Positions 17,950 to 27,251 of a DNA stretch of 64,000 bases are shown here, piece after piece. The notes beneath the pieces are model-generated. The model did not search any database, was not told where the DNA came from, and saw only the letters and a program-made list of their open reading frames with translations. Numbering within the stretch: the first letter of the stretch is position 1; each line of letters opens with the position of its first letter. Origin of the DNA: Myroides odoratimimus (GTDB lineage: Bacteria; Bacteroidota; Bacteroidia; Flavobacteriales; Flavobacteriaceae); NCBI RefSeq assembly GCF_030326305.1, contig NZ_JACAKB010000001.1, positions 92,927 to 156,926 of the forward strand, written 5' to 3'. Position numbers and translations under genes: made by a program.

Positions 17950-19035
17950 ATGAATATAGAAGACTTTATTTTTAGCCAAGATATAGATGTTAATCAAGTA
18001 AAGGAGGGAACATTCTCATGGAGTTCTCCTAGTAATATCGCTTTAGTTAAGTATTGGGGTAAAAAGGAGAATCAGATTCCTGCTAACCCGTCTTTGAGTT
18101 TTACTTTAAACAACTGTAAGACTGAAACGACTATGACGTATAAAGCAAAGTCAGATAAAGGCATCAGTTTTGATCTTTTATTTGAAGGACAGCCTAAAGA
18201 AGAGTTTAAACCAAAGATTCAGAAGTTTTTTGAGAGAATTCTAAAATACTGCCCTTATATCGAGTATTATCACTTCACGATAGATACTAAAAATACATTT
18301 CCTCATAGCTCAGGGATAGCTTCTTCTGCGTCTGGTATGGCAGCGATGGCAGTGAATATTATGTCATTAGAAAGAAAGTTGAATGCGGATATGACAGAAG
18401 ACTATTTTGACCAGAAAGCTTCTTTTTTAGCTCGCCTTGGATCAGGTAGTGCATGTAGAAGTATAGCGGGAAGTGTAGTAGTATGGGGAGAACAACGCGA
18501 TATACCTGGAAGTACAGATTTATATGGGGTTAATTTTCCTTTTGAGGTACACCCTATCTTTAAGGGGTATTGTGATACTATCTTGTTAGTGGATAAAGGA
18601 GAGAAAAAAGTGTCTAGTACAGTGGGGCATGATTTGATGCATAATCACCCTTATGCAGCACAACGCTTTGAACAAGCTCATGAGAATCTAGCTCGATTGA
18701 AAAAAATATTAATAGAAGGTAATTTAACGGAGTTTGTAGCGTTAGTAGAGAGCGAAGCATTGACTCTACACGCAATGATGATGACTTCTATGCCTTATTT
18801 TATCTTAATGAAGCCAAATACGCTTCAGATCATCGAGAAAATTTGGGCATTTAGAGAAAAAACATCAATCAATGTGTGTTTTACACTTGATGCTGGGGCA
18901 AATGTACACGTTTTATACCCAGAAGGGGATAAAGACTTTGTACAGACATTTATAAGACAAGAATTAGCACAGTTCTGTCAGAATGAACAGTATATAGATG
19001 ATAAAGTTGGATTCGGTTCAGAAATAATTAAATAA
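17950..19035 (+). CDS. mvaD: Diphosphomevalonate decarboxylase
   Basis: ATP-dependent decarboxylation of mevalonate diphosphate to isopentenyl diphosphate, 361 aa GHMP-fold enzyme. KYWGK (34-38) contains the conserved substrate Lys, PHSSGIASSASG (118-129) is the ATP loop, Arg170 lies in GSACRS, and the catalytic Asp314 is in TLDAGANVH. All key residues are present. Together with HMG-CoA reductase, the GYDIA kinase and mevalonate kinase in this window it completes a route to isoprenoids. Confidence 0.95.
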   Translation: MNIEDFIFSQDIDVNQVKEGTFSWSSPSNIALVKYWGKKENQIPANPSLSFTLNNCKTETTMTYKAKSDKGISFDLLFEGQPKEEFKPKIQKFFERILKYCPYIEYYHFTIDTKNTFPHSSGIASSASGMAAMAVNIMSLERKLNADMTEDYFDQKASFLARLGSGSACRSIAGSVVVWGEQRDIPGSTDLYGVNFPFEVHPIFKGYCDTILLVDKGEKKVSSTVGHDLMHNHPYAAQRFEQAHENLARLKKILIEGNLTEFVALVESEALTLHAMMMTSMPYFILMKPNTLQIIEKIWAFREKTSINVCFTLDAGANVHVLYPEGDKDFVQTFIRQELAQFCQNEQYIDDKVGFGSEIIK

Positions 19036-19095
19036 TTTTTTGTAACTTTATACTACGGTATGCTAATTGCATATACTAATATAAATATTGAAGAT

Positions 19096-19497
19096 ATGAG
19101 AAAGTTAATGACAATTTTTGGTTTAGCACTAGGTAGCTTACTATTTAGTCAAGCAACTTATGCACAAGAGTTAGCACCAGATCAAAACCCTAATTATAGA
19201 GTAAGTATGGTAAAGTATATGGCACAGAAAGATTCTCTGACTGCGACTTTAAGTACTACTGTACAGGATACTTATAAAGCGTACGATTGGTACGAGGCTA
19301 AGATGGAGCGCAAAGCTCAGAAAAAGCAATGGAGACATGAAGAACGCATGGCTCGTGCTAAATATGGTAGAAGTTACTATAGCTATGACAATGGGTATTA
19401 TGGTAACTATAATAGCTATTATTCTGGATGGAATAACTGGAATACTTGGAGACCAAATATTGGTTTTAGAACTGGTAACTGGTGGTTCTCTATTTAA
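19096..19497 (+). CDS. Small exported Tyr/Gly/Trp-rich protein
   Basis: 133 aa from the ATG at 19096; an ATG at 19060 would put 12 residues before a good signal peptide (cleavage after YAQ, about residue 23). The middle part is helical and basic (ERKAQKKQWRHEERMARAKYG), and the C-terminal 40 residues are rich in Tyr, Asn, Gly and Trp. No family recognised. It precedes the LpoB-like lipoprotein by 41 bases and probably belongs to that envelope gene group. Confidence 0.72.
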   Translation: MRKLMTIFGLALGSLLFSQATYAQELAPDQNPNYRVSMVKYMAQKDSLTATLSTTVQDTYKAYDWYEAKMERKAQKKQWRHEERMARAKYGRSYYSYDNGYYGNYNSYYSGWNNWNTWRPNIGFRTGNWWFSI

Positions 19498-19538
19498 GAA
19501 TTAGGAAAAAAACATAAAGAAAAACAAATAAAAGGATT

Positions 19539-20132
19539 ATGCAAATTAAACGTATAGCATTAGCTGCAATATTAGCTGTTTCAGGACTGGCTATTACATC
19601 ATGTGGACGTCAAGTAACTAGAGTAAGCACAGAAGAAACGATCGACATTAGTGGAAGATGGAATAACTCTGACTCTAGAGAAGTAGCTGACCAAATGACT
19701 CAGCAAATATTAGAAGAGCCTTGGATCTTTAACTTCCGCGAAGAGAATAAAGGAGAGAAGCCTGTGGTTATTGTAGGGATGGTTTATAATAAGAGCCATG
19801 AGCACATTGAAGCTGAGACGTTTGTAAAAGATGTGGAACAAGCATTTATTCGTTCTCAAAGAGTACGTTTAGTTCAAGGAGGTAAAAAACGTGAGGAGTT
19901 ACGTGGTGAACGTGCAGATCAACAAACGAATGCATCATCATCATCTATGAAACAATTCGGTTTAGAACAAGGAGCTGACTTTATGTTACAAGGTTCTATC
20001 AACTCTATTGTAGATTCTCACAAAAAGAAAAAAGTGGTTTATTACCAAGTTAACTTAGAGTTGACAAATATTCAGACAAATGAAGTAGTTTGGATTGGTG
20101 AAAAGAAAATCGCTAAGTACGTAAAAAACTAA
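19539..20132 (+). CDS. lpoB: LpoB-like penicillin-binding-protein activator lipoprotein
   Basis: 197 aa lipoprotein; the lipobox ITSC is near residues 19-22. The body matches the LpoB/YcfM family: ISGRWNNSDSREVADQM, then EEPWIFNF, PVVIVGMVYNKSHEHIEAE and a C-terminal GADFMLQGSI segment. In Escherichia coli LpoB activates PBP1b from the outer membrane; the Bacteroidetes homologues are named from sequence only. The COG3014 lipoprotein gene follows after 15 bases, an arrangement also seen in other phyla. Confidence 0.85.
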   Translation: MQIKRIALAAILAVSGLAITSCGRQVTRVSTEETIDISGRWNNSDSREVADQMTQQILEEPWIFNFREENKGEKPVVIVGMVYNKSHEHIEAETFVKDVEQAFIRSQRVRLVQGGKKREELRGERADQQTNASSSSMKQFGLEQGADFMLQGSINSIVDSHKKKKVVYYQVNLELTNIQTNEVVWIGEKKIAKYVKN

Positions 20133-20147
20133 TTTAAAGTAAAATAG

Positions 20148-21581
20148 ATGGTTTCAAGTAGAACCATATATTCTGTTATAAAAACATCATTGCTTTTTGC
20201 AATGATGTTTTTCGTGTTTGGATGTGCTTCATATCATGACCGTATAACAGACTATTATCAGAAAGTAGGTGCTTCTGAACTAGATCTAGCAGACAAAGCT
20301 TTAGATAAAAATGCTTTATTACAAAAGCCTCGTAATCTATTGCTTTTTTATATGGAAAAGGGAAAAGTGGCACACTTAAGAGGAGATTATGAAGCAAGTA
20401 ATAAATATTTTAACCAAGCAGATTTATTGGTAGAAGACGGACTTTCTACTACAGGTGATTTAGCGGTAGGATTATTCCTTAACTCTATGTCTCAGAATTA
20501 TAAAGGAGAAGAGTTTGAGATATTTATGATCCATTACTATAAAGCGTTAAACTATATGTATCTCGGTCAACCGAATGAGGCTATAGTAGAGGCTAGACGT
20601 ATCTCACTACAGAACTATGCTCAAGGTGATAAATATAATGATAAGGCAAAACGTTATTCGAAAGATGCTTTCTCCCTTAACCTACAAGGATTAATCTATG
20701 AACAGAGCAAGAATTATAACGATGCTTTTATAGCGTATAGAAACGCAGTAGAGACCTATCAGTCTGGAGGAGGAGTGTATTATGGTGTGAAAATGCCTAC
20801 TGCTCTAAAATACGATGTTATGCGTATGGCAGATAAAATGGGATTTGCAGGTGATGTTGCTAAGTATGAGAAGGAGTTTAAGTTGAAGTTAAAAGATGTT
20901 CCTGTAAGTAATGGAGGAGATGTGGTTGTGTTCTGGGAGAACGGTAGGGCTCCGATTAAAGAACAGGAGAACCTTTTCTTCACTTTAGCAAAAGGCGACT
21001 CTGGATCTTTAGTTTTTACCAATGCTCTAGGATTTGTGATTCCATTAGATTTTGGTATCGCAGGAAAGACTAACTTGAGTGATATACACAGTGTTAACAT
21101 CGCTTATCCTAAGTATATTGTTCAACCATTGCCCTATACAGAGGCTTCTGTTACAGTAAAAGATACGTATGTATTGCCGTTCGAAAAAGCGGAGGATATA
21201 GACGCTTTAGCTGTATTGACGTTAAAAGAACGTGCAGGTAAAGAATTGGGAAAGATACTGACGAGGATGGCAGTTAAGAAATCTGCGGAATATGCGGTAA
21301 AAGCGGCGGCAAGATCGACTAGTAAAGATAGTGATGCTAATGCGGTATTAGAAGGAATAGGACTAGGAGTACAGTTGTTTAACTTGTTTTCAGAGAAAGC
21401 AGATACACGTAACTGGCAGACCTTACCTGCGCAAATAAACTATGTCCGTATCCCTTTAGAAATGGGTAAAAACAGCGTGAAGGTTTCTAAGAAGCGAGCT
21501 AATGGGCAAGTAGTCGATGGTGTAGTAGAATTAGAAGGTAATGGTGAGATGCAGTTCTTTAATATCACCACAATGAAGTAA
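20148..21581 (+). CDS. COG3014-family TPR lipoprotein
   Basis: 477 aa. A signal sequence with lipobox FGC (about residues 24-26) leads to a TPR-like helical repeat region (about 70-230) with KGKVAHLRGDYEASNKYFNQ and ALNYMYLGQPNEAIVEARR, then a beta-rich C-terminal part. This is the COG3014 family, typically encoded beside LpoB-like lipoproteins. A role in peptidoglycan synthesis or assembly at the outer membrane is inferred from that pairing. Confidence 0.82.
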   Translation: MVSSRTIYSVIKTSLLFAMMFFVFGCASYHDRITDYYQKVGASELDLADKALDKNALLQKPRNLLLFYMEKGKVAHLRGDYEASNKYFNQADLLVEDGLSTTGDLAVGLFLNSMSQNYKGEEFEIFMIHYYKALNYMYLGQPNEAIVEARRISLQNYAQGDKYNDKAKRYSKDAFSLNLQGLIYEQSKNYNDAFIAYRNAVETYQSGGGVYYGVKMPTALKYDVMRMADKMGFAGDVAKYEKEFKLKLKDVPVSNGGDVVVFWENGRAPIKEQENLFFTLAKGDSGSLVFTNALGFVIPLDFGIAGKTNLSDIHSVNIAYPKYIVQPLPYTEASVTVKDTYVLPFEKAEDIDALAVLTLKERAGKELGKILTRMAVKKSAEYAVKAAARSTSKDSDANAVLEGIGLGVQLFNLFSEKADTRNWQTLPAQINYVRIPLEMGKNSVKVSKKRANGQVVDGVVELEGNGEMQFFNITTMK

Positions 21582-21587
21582 TAGATT

Positions 21588-21941
21588 ATGAGTGAGAATA
21601 GAGTGTGCACACATTGTAAGACAGAGATAATTTGTAATACGGAGGATATTAAACAATGTGACTGTACTAAAGTGAGTATATCTAATGATACACGTGTTTT
21701 TTTAGCAGGTTCTTTTCATAAATGTTTATGTAATAATTGTTTGTCTAAGTTTGATGAAATGGTGATTTCGTCAAAGGGGAAGCCTTTTCCAAAACGCAGA
21801 AGTGAGATGGAAGAAGGGGTGCATTATTATATGGAAAATGAGTATTTTGTGTTCACAGAATTGTATCATTTAATGAAAGGACAATGCTGTCAAAATGGGT
21901 GTAGACATTGTGTTTATGGCTTTAAAAACAGATATTTATAA
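21588..21941 (+). CDS. Cysteine-rich CWC / DUF5522 protein
   Basis: 117 aa. The N-terminal half has a Cys-rich CWC-type pattern (CTHCKTEIIC...CDC...CLCNNCL). The C-terminal half matches DUF5522: EGVHYYMENEYFVFTELYH followed by CCQNGCRHCVYGF. The two modules are often separate proteins, so this looks like a fusion, probably metal-binding. It is last in the LpoB/COG3014 operon, six bases after the COG3014 stop. Function unknown. Confidence 0.8.
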   Translation: MSENRVCTHCKTEIICNTEDIKQCDCTKVSISNDTRVFLAGSFHKCLCNNCLSKFDEMVISSKGKPFPKRRSEMEEGVHYYMENEYFVFTELYHLMKGQCCQNGCRHCVYGFKNRYL

Positions 21942-21981
21942 AAATAAAGTAGTAAAAAAGACGGTGTGCGAATATTATGTG

Positions 21982-21989
21982 TATTTTTG
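21982..21989 (+). promoter_or_regulatory. Promoter -7 element (TATTTTTG)
   Basis: It lies inside the 5' extension of the longest possible mevalonate kinase ORF (ATG at 21966) and 24 bases before the ATG at 22014, arguing for the shorter protein. Confidence 0.6.
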
Positions 21990-22013
21990 CAACGTGAATT
22001 TACAATAACAGCT

Positions 22014-22952
22014 ATGAAAGGACCATTATTTTATTCAAAAATTCTTCTTTTTGGGGAATATGGGATTATTAAAGACTCTAAAGGATTATCTATTCCTTAT
22101 AATTTCTATAAGGGAGCATTAAAGATGGCAGAGAATCTAGAAGGAGTATCTTTAAAGTCTAATCAGAGTTTAAAAAACTTTGCAGCATATCTACATGATT
22201 TGCAGGAGCAAGAACCTACTTTAGTACAGTTCGATCTAGAGCGCCTAAACGCTGAGATAGAGCAAGGATTGTACTTTGATTCTAGTATTCCACAAGGATA
22301 TGGTGTAGGAAGTAGTGGAGCATTAGTAGCTGCTATTTATGATCAGTATGCTTATGATAAAGTTACTGTTCTAGAGAACTTGACTAAGGATAAACTTTTA
22401 GTATTAAAAGGAATCTTTGGAAAAATGGAAGCATTCTTTCATGGAACGAGTTCAGGATTAGATCCACTAAACAGTTATCTAAGCTTGCCTATCCTAATCA
22501 ATTCTAAAGATAATATTGAGCCAGCAGGTATTCCTTCTCAAAGCGTAGATGGAAAAGGCGCTGTGTTTTTAATAGATTCGGGTATCGTAGGAGAGACTGC
22601 ACCGATGATTACGATCTTTATGGAGAACCTAAAAGATCAAGGTTTCCGTCAGATGTTAAAAGATCAGTTCGTGAAATATACAGATGCTTGTGTAGAGAAC
22701 TTCTTAAAAGGGGATGTGAAATCGTTATTTAGTAATACGAAGTTATTGTCTAATGTAGTGTTTAATCACTTTAAGCCAATGATTCCAGAACAGTTCCACA
22801 GTGTATGGCAAAAAGGAATCGAGACTAACGATTACTATTTAAAATTATGTGGCTCTGGTGGAGGTGGTTATATCTTAGGATTTACTGCCGATATCGAAAA
22901 GGCAAAAGAGTCTTTAAAAGATTATAAATTAGAAGTTGTATATCAATTCTAA
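22014..22952 (+). CDS. Mevalonate kinase
   Basis: GHMP kinase phosphorylating mevalonate, 312 aa from the ATG at 22014. The N-terminus FYSKILLFGEYGII is typical, the ATP loop is PQGYGVGSSGA (93-103), and the C-terminal GHMP motif is LCGSGGGGYILGF near 277. A longer ORF starting at 21966 adds 16 residues that are not homologous-looking and span a promoter, so the shorter start is preferred. It is followed by the UbiA prenyltransferase, linking supply of isoprenoid precursors to their use. Confidence 0.9.
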   Translation: MKGPLFYSKILLFGEYGIIKDSKGLSIPYNFYKGALKMAENLEGVSLKSNQSLKNFAAYLHDLQEQEPTLVQFDLERLNAEIEQGLYFDSSIPQGYGVGSSGALVAAIYDQYAYDKVTVLENLTKDKLLVLKGIFGKMEAFFHGTSSGLDPLNSYLSLPILINSKDNIEPAGIPSQSVDGKGAVFLIDSGIVGETAPMITIFMENLKDQGFRQMLKDQFVKYTDACVENFLKGDVKSLFSNTKLLSNVVFNHFKPMIPEQFHSVWQKGIETNDYYLKLCGSGGGGYILGFTADIEKAKESLKDYKLEVVYQF

Positions 22953-23018
22953 TTCAGATATGAAAAAATAGATATTATAACCTTTCGCAGTAGCGATATA
23001 AAATTGAAACAAGAGATA

Positions 23019-23942
23019 ATGTTATCTAGGAAAAATAAACTACTCTTAGCTAAAATATTCAGCTTGTTCTCTGTTGTGAGAGGTTATAATATTTTTATTA
23101 TAGTACTAGCACAGTACTTAGCGTCTATCTTTATATTTGCACCTGAACTTAGGGCGTTAGACGTGATTTTAGATTGGAAACTCTTTCTAATTATCTTTGG
23201 ATCTTCCTTAGCTATCGCAGGAGGGTATATCATTAATAATTTTTATGATGCAGAAAAAGATTTAATCAATAGACCAATTAAGTCTATGTTAGATCGACTG
23301 GTGAGTCAGGCAACAAAATTACGTGTCTACTTTGCGCTTAACTTTTTGGCTGTAGGGATTGTGTTTCCGGTATCTTGGCATGTGTCTGTGTTCTTTTCTG
23401 CTTATATATTTCTGTTGTGGTTTTATTCTCATAAGCTTAAGAAGTATCCTATTATAGGTAATCTTACCGCTTCATTACTAGCGATATTACCTTTCTTTAG
23501 TATCTTGATGCATTTCAGATTCTATTATCCTTCTATCTTTCTACATGCAGCTTTTCTGTATTTAGTCATTCTAATCAGGGAGTTGATAAAAGACATGGAG
23601 AATATTAAAGGGGACTTTGCAAATGATTATCAGACTATCCCTGTTCGATTTGGAGATAGAGTAGCGAAAGAGGTAATCACAGTCGTGACAGTATTGACAC
23701 TGATACCGATCTATTTTTTAGTCAATAAAGAGAACCTTGGGTATATGGTATATTACTTCTATCTAAGTATTATCGTATTAATCTTGTTTTTATACAGATT
23801 ATGGACATCCAAGGAAATAGAACAGTATCACAGTTTACATATTAGTTTAAAACTGTTGATTTTATTAGGAGTATTCTCGATTATGCTAATAGACCCAGAT
23901 GTGGTAATTAGTGGCAAAGTACTGCTAGAAGAAACTTTATAG
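23019..23942 (+). CDS. UbiA-family prenyltransferase (geranylgeranylglycerol-phosphate geranylgeranyltransferase-like)
   Basis: 307 aa integral membrane protein with about eight or nine hydrophobic helices. The two Asp-rich Mg-diphosphate motifs of the UbiA superfamily are present: NNFYDAEKD (around residue 78) and KDMENIKGD (around 190). Flavobacterial homologues are usually labelled as geranylgeranylglycerol-phosphate geranylgeranyltransferase after archaeal relatives, but the acceptor has not been defined from sequence. An in-frame TTG at 23004 is a less likely start. Position next to mevalonate kinase fits an isoprenoid role. Confidence 0.85.
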   Translation: MLSRKNKLLLAKIFSLFSVVRGYNIFIIVLAQYLASIFIFAPELRALDVILDWKLFLIIFGSSLAIAGGYIINNFYDAEKDLINRPIKSMLDRLVSQATKLRVYFALNFLAVGIVFPVSWHVSVFFSAYIFLLWFYSHKLKKYPIIGNLTASLLAILPFFSILMHFRFYYPSIFLHAAFLYLVILIRELIKDMENIKGDFANDYQTIPVRFGDRVAKEVITVVTVLTLIPIYFLVNKENLGYMVYYFYLSIIVLILFLYRLWTSKEIEQYHSLHISLKLLILLGVFSIMLIDPDVVISGKVLLEETL

Positions 23943-23997
23943 TATTAAAAGTTGTGTAAACTTTTAGAGTTATATTAATAAATGCATAGAATAAAAC

Positions 23998-24005
23998 TAT
24001 CTTTG
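23998..24005 (+). promoter_or_regulatory. Promoter -7 element (TATCTTTG)
   Basis: It falls inside the upstream part of the longest pseudouridine synthase ORF (ATG 23982), 15 bases before the ATG at 24021, and decides the start in favour of 24021. Confidence 0.65.
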
Positions 24006-24020
24006 CAAAAATCTTTAGAT

Positions 24021-24962
24021 ATGAATAACGGTAGGTCGAATTCAGGAAATAATAAATCGAATCGCTCAGGAAATAGAAATGCAGCGGGAAAGAAGTCTTT
24101 TGGTTCTAAGGATGGAGCTAAAAAGACTTATGGGGGAAATGATAGCAAGAAAAGATCATTTGACAATAATAAAGAAGGAAATAAAACGCATGGTGCTAAT
24201 ACTACAAAGAAATTTGATAGTAAACCAAGAGTAAAAAATACACCTAAAGAAACAGACGAAGTACGTCTAAATAAATATATTGGTAACTCTGGAGTATGTT
24301 CACGTCGTGAGGCAGATATCTATATCGTGTCTGGAAACGTGACTGTAAATGGAGTAGTGGTTAATGAATTAGGGTACAAGGTAAAGAAAACAGATATTGT
24401 GAATTTTGATGGTACAGTATTAACACCAGAGAAATTGACTTATGTATTATTAAATAAACCGAAAGGATTCGCTACTATTAATGAGCCAATCGTATCAGCT
24501 GAGAATGTATTAAGCTTATTAAAAGGAGCTTCTAAATATCCTTTAGCTCCTGTCGGTCGTATGGATAAGACTACTATCGGTCTAATGTTATTCACGAATG
24601 ATACTAACTTATTACAGAAGTTAAACTCTACTGATTCTCGTTCTTCTAAGTTATACCATGTGTCAATAGATAAAAACCTTAAATATGAAGATCTAGAAAA
24701 GATTAAAAAAGGAGTTTATATCGATGAGCGTCGTGTATTCGTAGAAGAAATATCTTATGTAGATGATCAACCTAAGACAGAGATCGGTATTAAGCTAAAA
24801 GCATCTAATGTGAAGTTGGTACGTGCTATATTCGAATCTTTAGGATATAATGTTATTAAACTTGACCGTGTGATGTATGGACAGTTAACAAAATGGAATC
24901 TACCAAGAGGTAAATGGAGACATTTAACGGATGAGGAAGTAAGAAACCTTAAAAACGGTTAA
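24021..24962 (+). CDS. RsuA/RluB-type pseudouridine synthase
   Basis: 313 aa. Residues 1-80 are a low-complexity tail rich in Asn, Gly, Ser and Lys, probably disordered and RNA-contacting. An S4 domain follows (VRLNKYIGNSGVCSRREAD), then the RsuA/RluB/E/F catalytic domain with the active-site Asp in PVGRMDKTTIGLMLFTND. It would convert a uridine in rRNA to pseudouridine; the exact position is not predictable. The long N-terminal tail is typical of Bacteroidetes members. Confidence 0.9.
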   Translation: MNNGRSNSGNNKSNRSGNRNAAGKKSFGSKDGAKKTYGGNDSKKRSFDNNKEGNKTHGANTTKKFDSKPRVKNTPKETDEVRLNKYIGNSGVCSRREADIYIVSGNVTVNGVVVNELGYKVKKTDIVNFDGTVLTPEKLTYVLLNKPKGFATINEPIVSAENVLSLLKGASKYPLAPVGRMDKTTIGLMLFTNDTNLLQKLNSTDSRSSKLYHVSIDKNLKYEDLEKIKKGVYIDERRVFVEEISYVDDQPKTEIGIKLKASNVKLVRAIFESLGYNVIKLDRVMYGQLTKWNLPRGKWRHLTDEEVRNLKNG

Positions 24963-24972
24963 TATAGATATT

Positions 24973-25005
24973 AAAAAAGCTCGCTAGATGATAGCGAGCT
25001 TTTTT
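24973..25005. terminator. Bidirectional terminator
   Basis: AAGCTCGCT and AGCGAGCTT form the stem with flanking A6/T6 runs, between the convergent pseudouridine synthase and pirin genes. Confidence 0.9.
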
Positions 25006-25013
25006 GTTGATAT

Positions 25014-25745
25014 TTATTGAAGATAACTTGGTAGTTCCATAGGTATCTCCATGACTAATATTTGACTTTTTTCATTTGCTTTGATTGTGAAAGTGTCTTC
25101 TCCGTCAAAACCAATAGCATCTCTTCTGTGTAGGATGTCTTCACCTAAAGTAACATCTCCTTCTAGAACAAATAGGAAGATACCGTTAGATTTATCTTTT
25201 AATTCATAAGATAGTTCTTTACCTTGATCTAAATCAGCCATGTGAAACCAAGCATTCTGATGAATCCATACTCCTTTATCATCAGGATTAGGAGAAAGGA
25301 TTTGATCCCATTGATTCACGCGATCTTCTTTTTTTAATTTTAGTTGATCATAACGCGGCTTTACATTTAGTTTATCAGGGAATATCCATATCTGTAAGAA
25401 CTTACTCTCTTTATTTTCATCAGGGTTAAACTCACTGTGTTGAACTCCTGTCCCTGCACTCATGACCTGTATTTCACCCTCATTTATAATCGTACCATTG
25501 CCCATGCTATCTTTGTGTGAAAGACTTCCTGATAAAGGAATAGATATAATCTCCATATTATCATGAGGATGTGTACCGAATCCCATACCAGCAGCTACCT
25601 GATCATCATTAAGTACACGTAGCACGCCGAAGTGTACTCTTTCGTTGTTTCGATAGTTAGCAAAACTAAAGGTATGATGAGATTTTAGCCATCCGTGATT
25701 AGCATATCCTCTACTATCTGCTTTGTATATAATTTTTGTGTTCAT
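25014..25745 (-). CDS. Pirin family protein (YhhW-like)
   Basis: 243 aa bicupin. The metal-binding set of the YhhW/quercetinase-like pirins is intact: His59 and His61 in GTHPHDNME, His103 and Glu105 in GVQHSEF. Length and start (MNTKIIYKADSRGYANHGW) agree with YhhW. Some members show quercetin 2,3-dioxygenase activity; the physiological role is unclear. Expressed alone from a promoter just upstream. Confidence 0.9.
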   Translation of the reverse strand: MNTKIIYKADSRGYANHGWLKSHHTFSFANYRNNERVHFGVLRVLNDDQVAAGMGFGTHPHDNMEIISIPLSGSLSHKDSMGNGTIINEGEIQVMSAGTGVQHSEFNPDENKESKFLQIWIFPDKLNVKPRYDQLKLKKEDRVNQWDQILSPNPDDKGVWIHQNAWFHMADLDQGKELSYELKDKSNGIFLFVLEGDVTLGEDILHRRDAIGFDGEDTFTIKANEKSQILVMEIPMELPSYLQ

Positions 25746-25766
25746 AGCTTTATGATTTTAATACTA

Positions 25767-25774
25767 CAAAGGTA
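25767..25774 (-). promoter_or_regulatory. Promoter -7 element (TACCTTTG) for pirin
   Basis: Minus-strand TAnnTTTG match, 21 bases upstream of the pirin ATG. Confidence 0.55.
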
Positions 25775-25837
25775 CGCTATAGGCTGATTCCTATTGCTTA
25801 ATGTAGGTTAAGAACGGCTTATATCTATGAATGTCAG

Positions 25838-27109
25838 TTATTTTTTTCTAGTATTATCAAAGTATTCTCTTAAAATATCTTCTCTAAAATCTGGGTGAGC
25901 AATATTAGCAAGAGCGTATACTCTATCTATAATAGACTTACCTCTTAGATCTGCTACTCCATATTCTGTTACGATGTATTGAGCATGTGCACGAGACGTT
26001 ACCACTCCTGCTCCTTGTTTAAGGAATGGAACTATTTTGTTTCCTCCTTTTTTAGTAGTAGCAGAAAGTGCTATGATGGCTTTCCCTCCTTTACTCAGCG
26101 TAGCTCCTCTCATAAAATCAACTTGTCCTCCTACACCTGAATAAATATTTGCCCCGATAGAGTCTGCGCATATTTGTCCTGTAACATCTATTTCTACAGC
26201 AGAGTTAATCGCTATCATCTTAGGATTCTGACGGATCACAAATGGGTCGTTCGTATATGAACATTCTCTAAGTTCAAAGAATGGATTATTGTCTACATAG
26301 TTATATAGCCTCTCCGTTCCGATAAAGAATGTAGAGATAGCTTTGCCATTAGAAGTAGTTTGTTGAGAACAGTTTAAGGCTCCTGCCTCTATTAAATCAA
26401 CAACACCGTCTGCAAACATCTCTGTGTGTAATCCTAGGTTCTTATGCCCTTTCAGTTTTTGAAGAACGGCATCAGGTATAGAACCAATCCCCATCTGTAA
26501 GGTACTGCCATCTTCTATCATAGAAGCGATGTAGTGCCCTATTTTATCTTCTACCTCACTAAAGTCAGAACTGTATTCTGTCAGAAGTGGTGTGTCATGC
26601 TGTACTAATATATTAATTTTAGAGATGTGTACTAGCGCATCTCCAAAGGTACGAGGCATGAATTTATTGACCTGTGCTATAACTATCTTAGCAGTGCGAA
26701 TAGCTGCTTGTGCCGCAACGACAGAAGTTCCTAATGTACAAAAGCCGTTCTCATCAGGAGGAGAAACTTGTATTAAGGCCACGTCTAAGGGAACAAGACC
26801 ACTGTCAAACAGCATCGGTAGCTCACTTAGGAATACAGGAGTATAGGTACCATTACCTTCTCGTATAGTGTGTCTCACGTTACCACCAGTAAAGAAAGAA
26901 TTCACAAAGAAACTTTCTCTATATTTTGGATCAGCATAAGGGGCTTTGCCTAAAGTATGGATATGACAGAACTCTACATTTCTTAATTCGGACGATCTTT
27001 CTACAATAGCATCAATGATATGATTAGGCGTACAGGCTACTGCATGTACGTAAACTCTGTCACCCGACTTGATCAGCTTAGCTGCTTCTTGTGCTGTTGT
27101 GTAATTCAT
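25838..27109 (-). CDS. Acetyl-CoA hydrolase/CoA-transferase family protein
   Basis: 423 aa. The family motifs are clear: VSPPDENGFCTLGTS (about 125), GIGSIPDAV (about 220) and GLHTEMFADG around 240 with the Glu that forms the glutamyl-CoA thioester. The C-terminal GVVTSRAHAQYIVTEYGVADLRG is also typical. It resembles 4-hydroxybutyrate or acetate CoA-transferases; the acyl donor and acceptor cannot be told from sequence. Cytoplasmic; expressed alone. Confidence 0.88.
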   Translation of the reverse strand: MNYTTAQEAAKLIKSGDRVYVHAVACTPNHIIDAIVERSSELRNVEFCHIHTLGKAPYADPKYRESFFVNSFFTGGNVRHTIREGNGTYTPVFLSELPMLFDSGLVPLDVALIQVSPPDENGFCTLGTSVVAAQAAIRTAKIVIAQVNKFMPRTFGDALVHISKINILVQHDTPLLTEYSSDFSEVEDKIGHYIASMIEDGSTLQMGIGSIPDAVLQKLKGHKNLGLHTEMFADGVVDLIEAGALNCSQQTTSNGKAISTFFIGTERLYNYVDNNPFFELRECSYTNDPFVIRQNPKMIAINSAVEIDVTGQICADSIGANIYSGVGGQVDFMRGATLSKGGKAIIALSATTKKGGNKIVPFLKQGAGVVTSRAHAQYIVTEYGVADLRGKSIIDRVYALANIAHPDFREDILREYFDNTRKK

Positions 27110-27222
27110 TTTGTGTGTAATTTTGTGTATTTAGACAAATGTTTCCTTAAAAGTAAAGTATTAGTCTTTATAAGGCAAGTAAAAAGTGTGGCTAATCATT
27201 TTTTTCATTAACTGTAATAGTG

Positions 27223-27230
27223 TAATTTTG
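27223..27230 (+). promoter_or_regulatory. Promoter -7 element (TAATTTTG) for map
   Basis: TAnnTTTG match 21 bases before the map ATG. Confidence 0.55.
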
Positions 27231-27251
27231 TAGGATATAAAATTTTAAGGT

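Noticed and set aside
5598-25815. Shared 15-base word TGCTTAATGTAGGTT at about 5608 and 25796
   Set aside because: Too short and AT-rich to exclude chance; flanks do not match.
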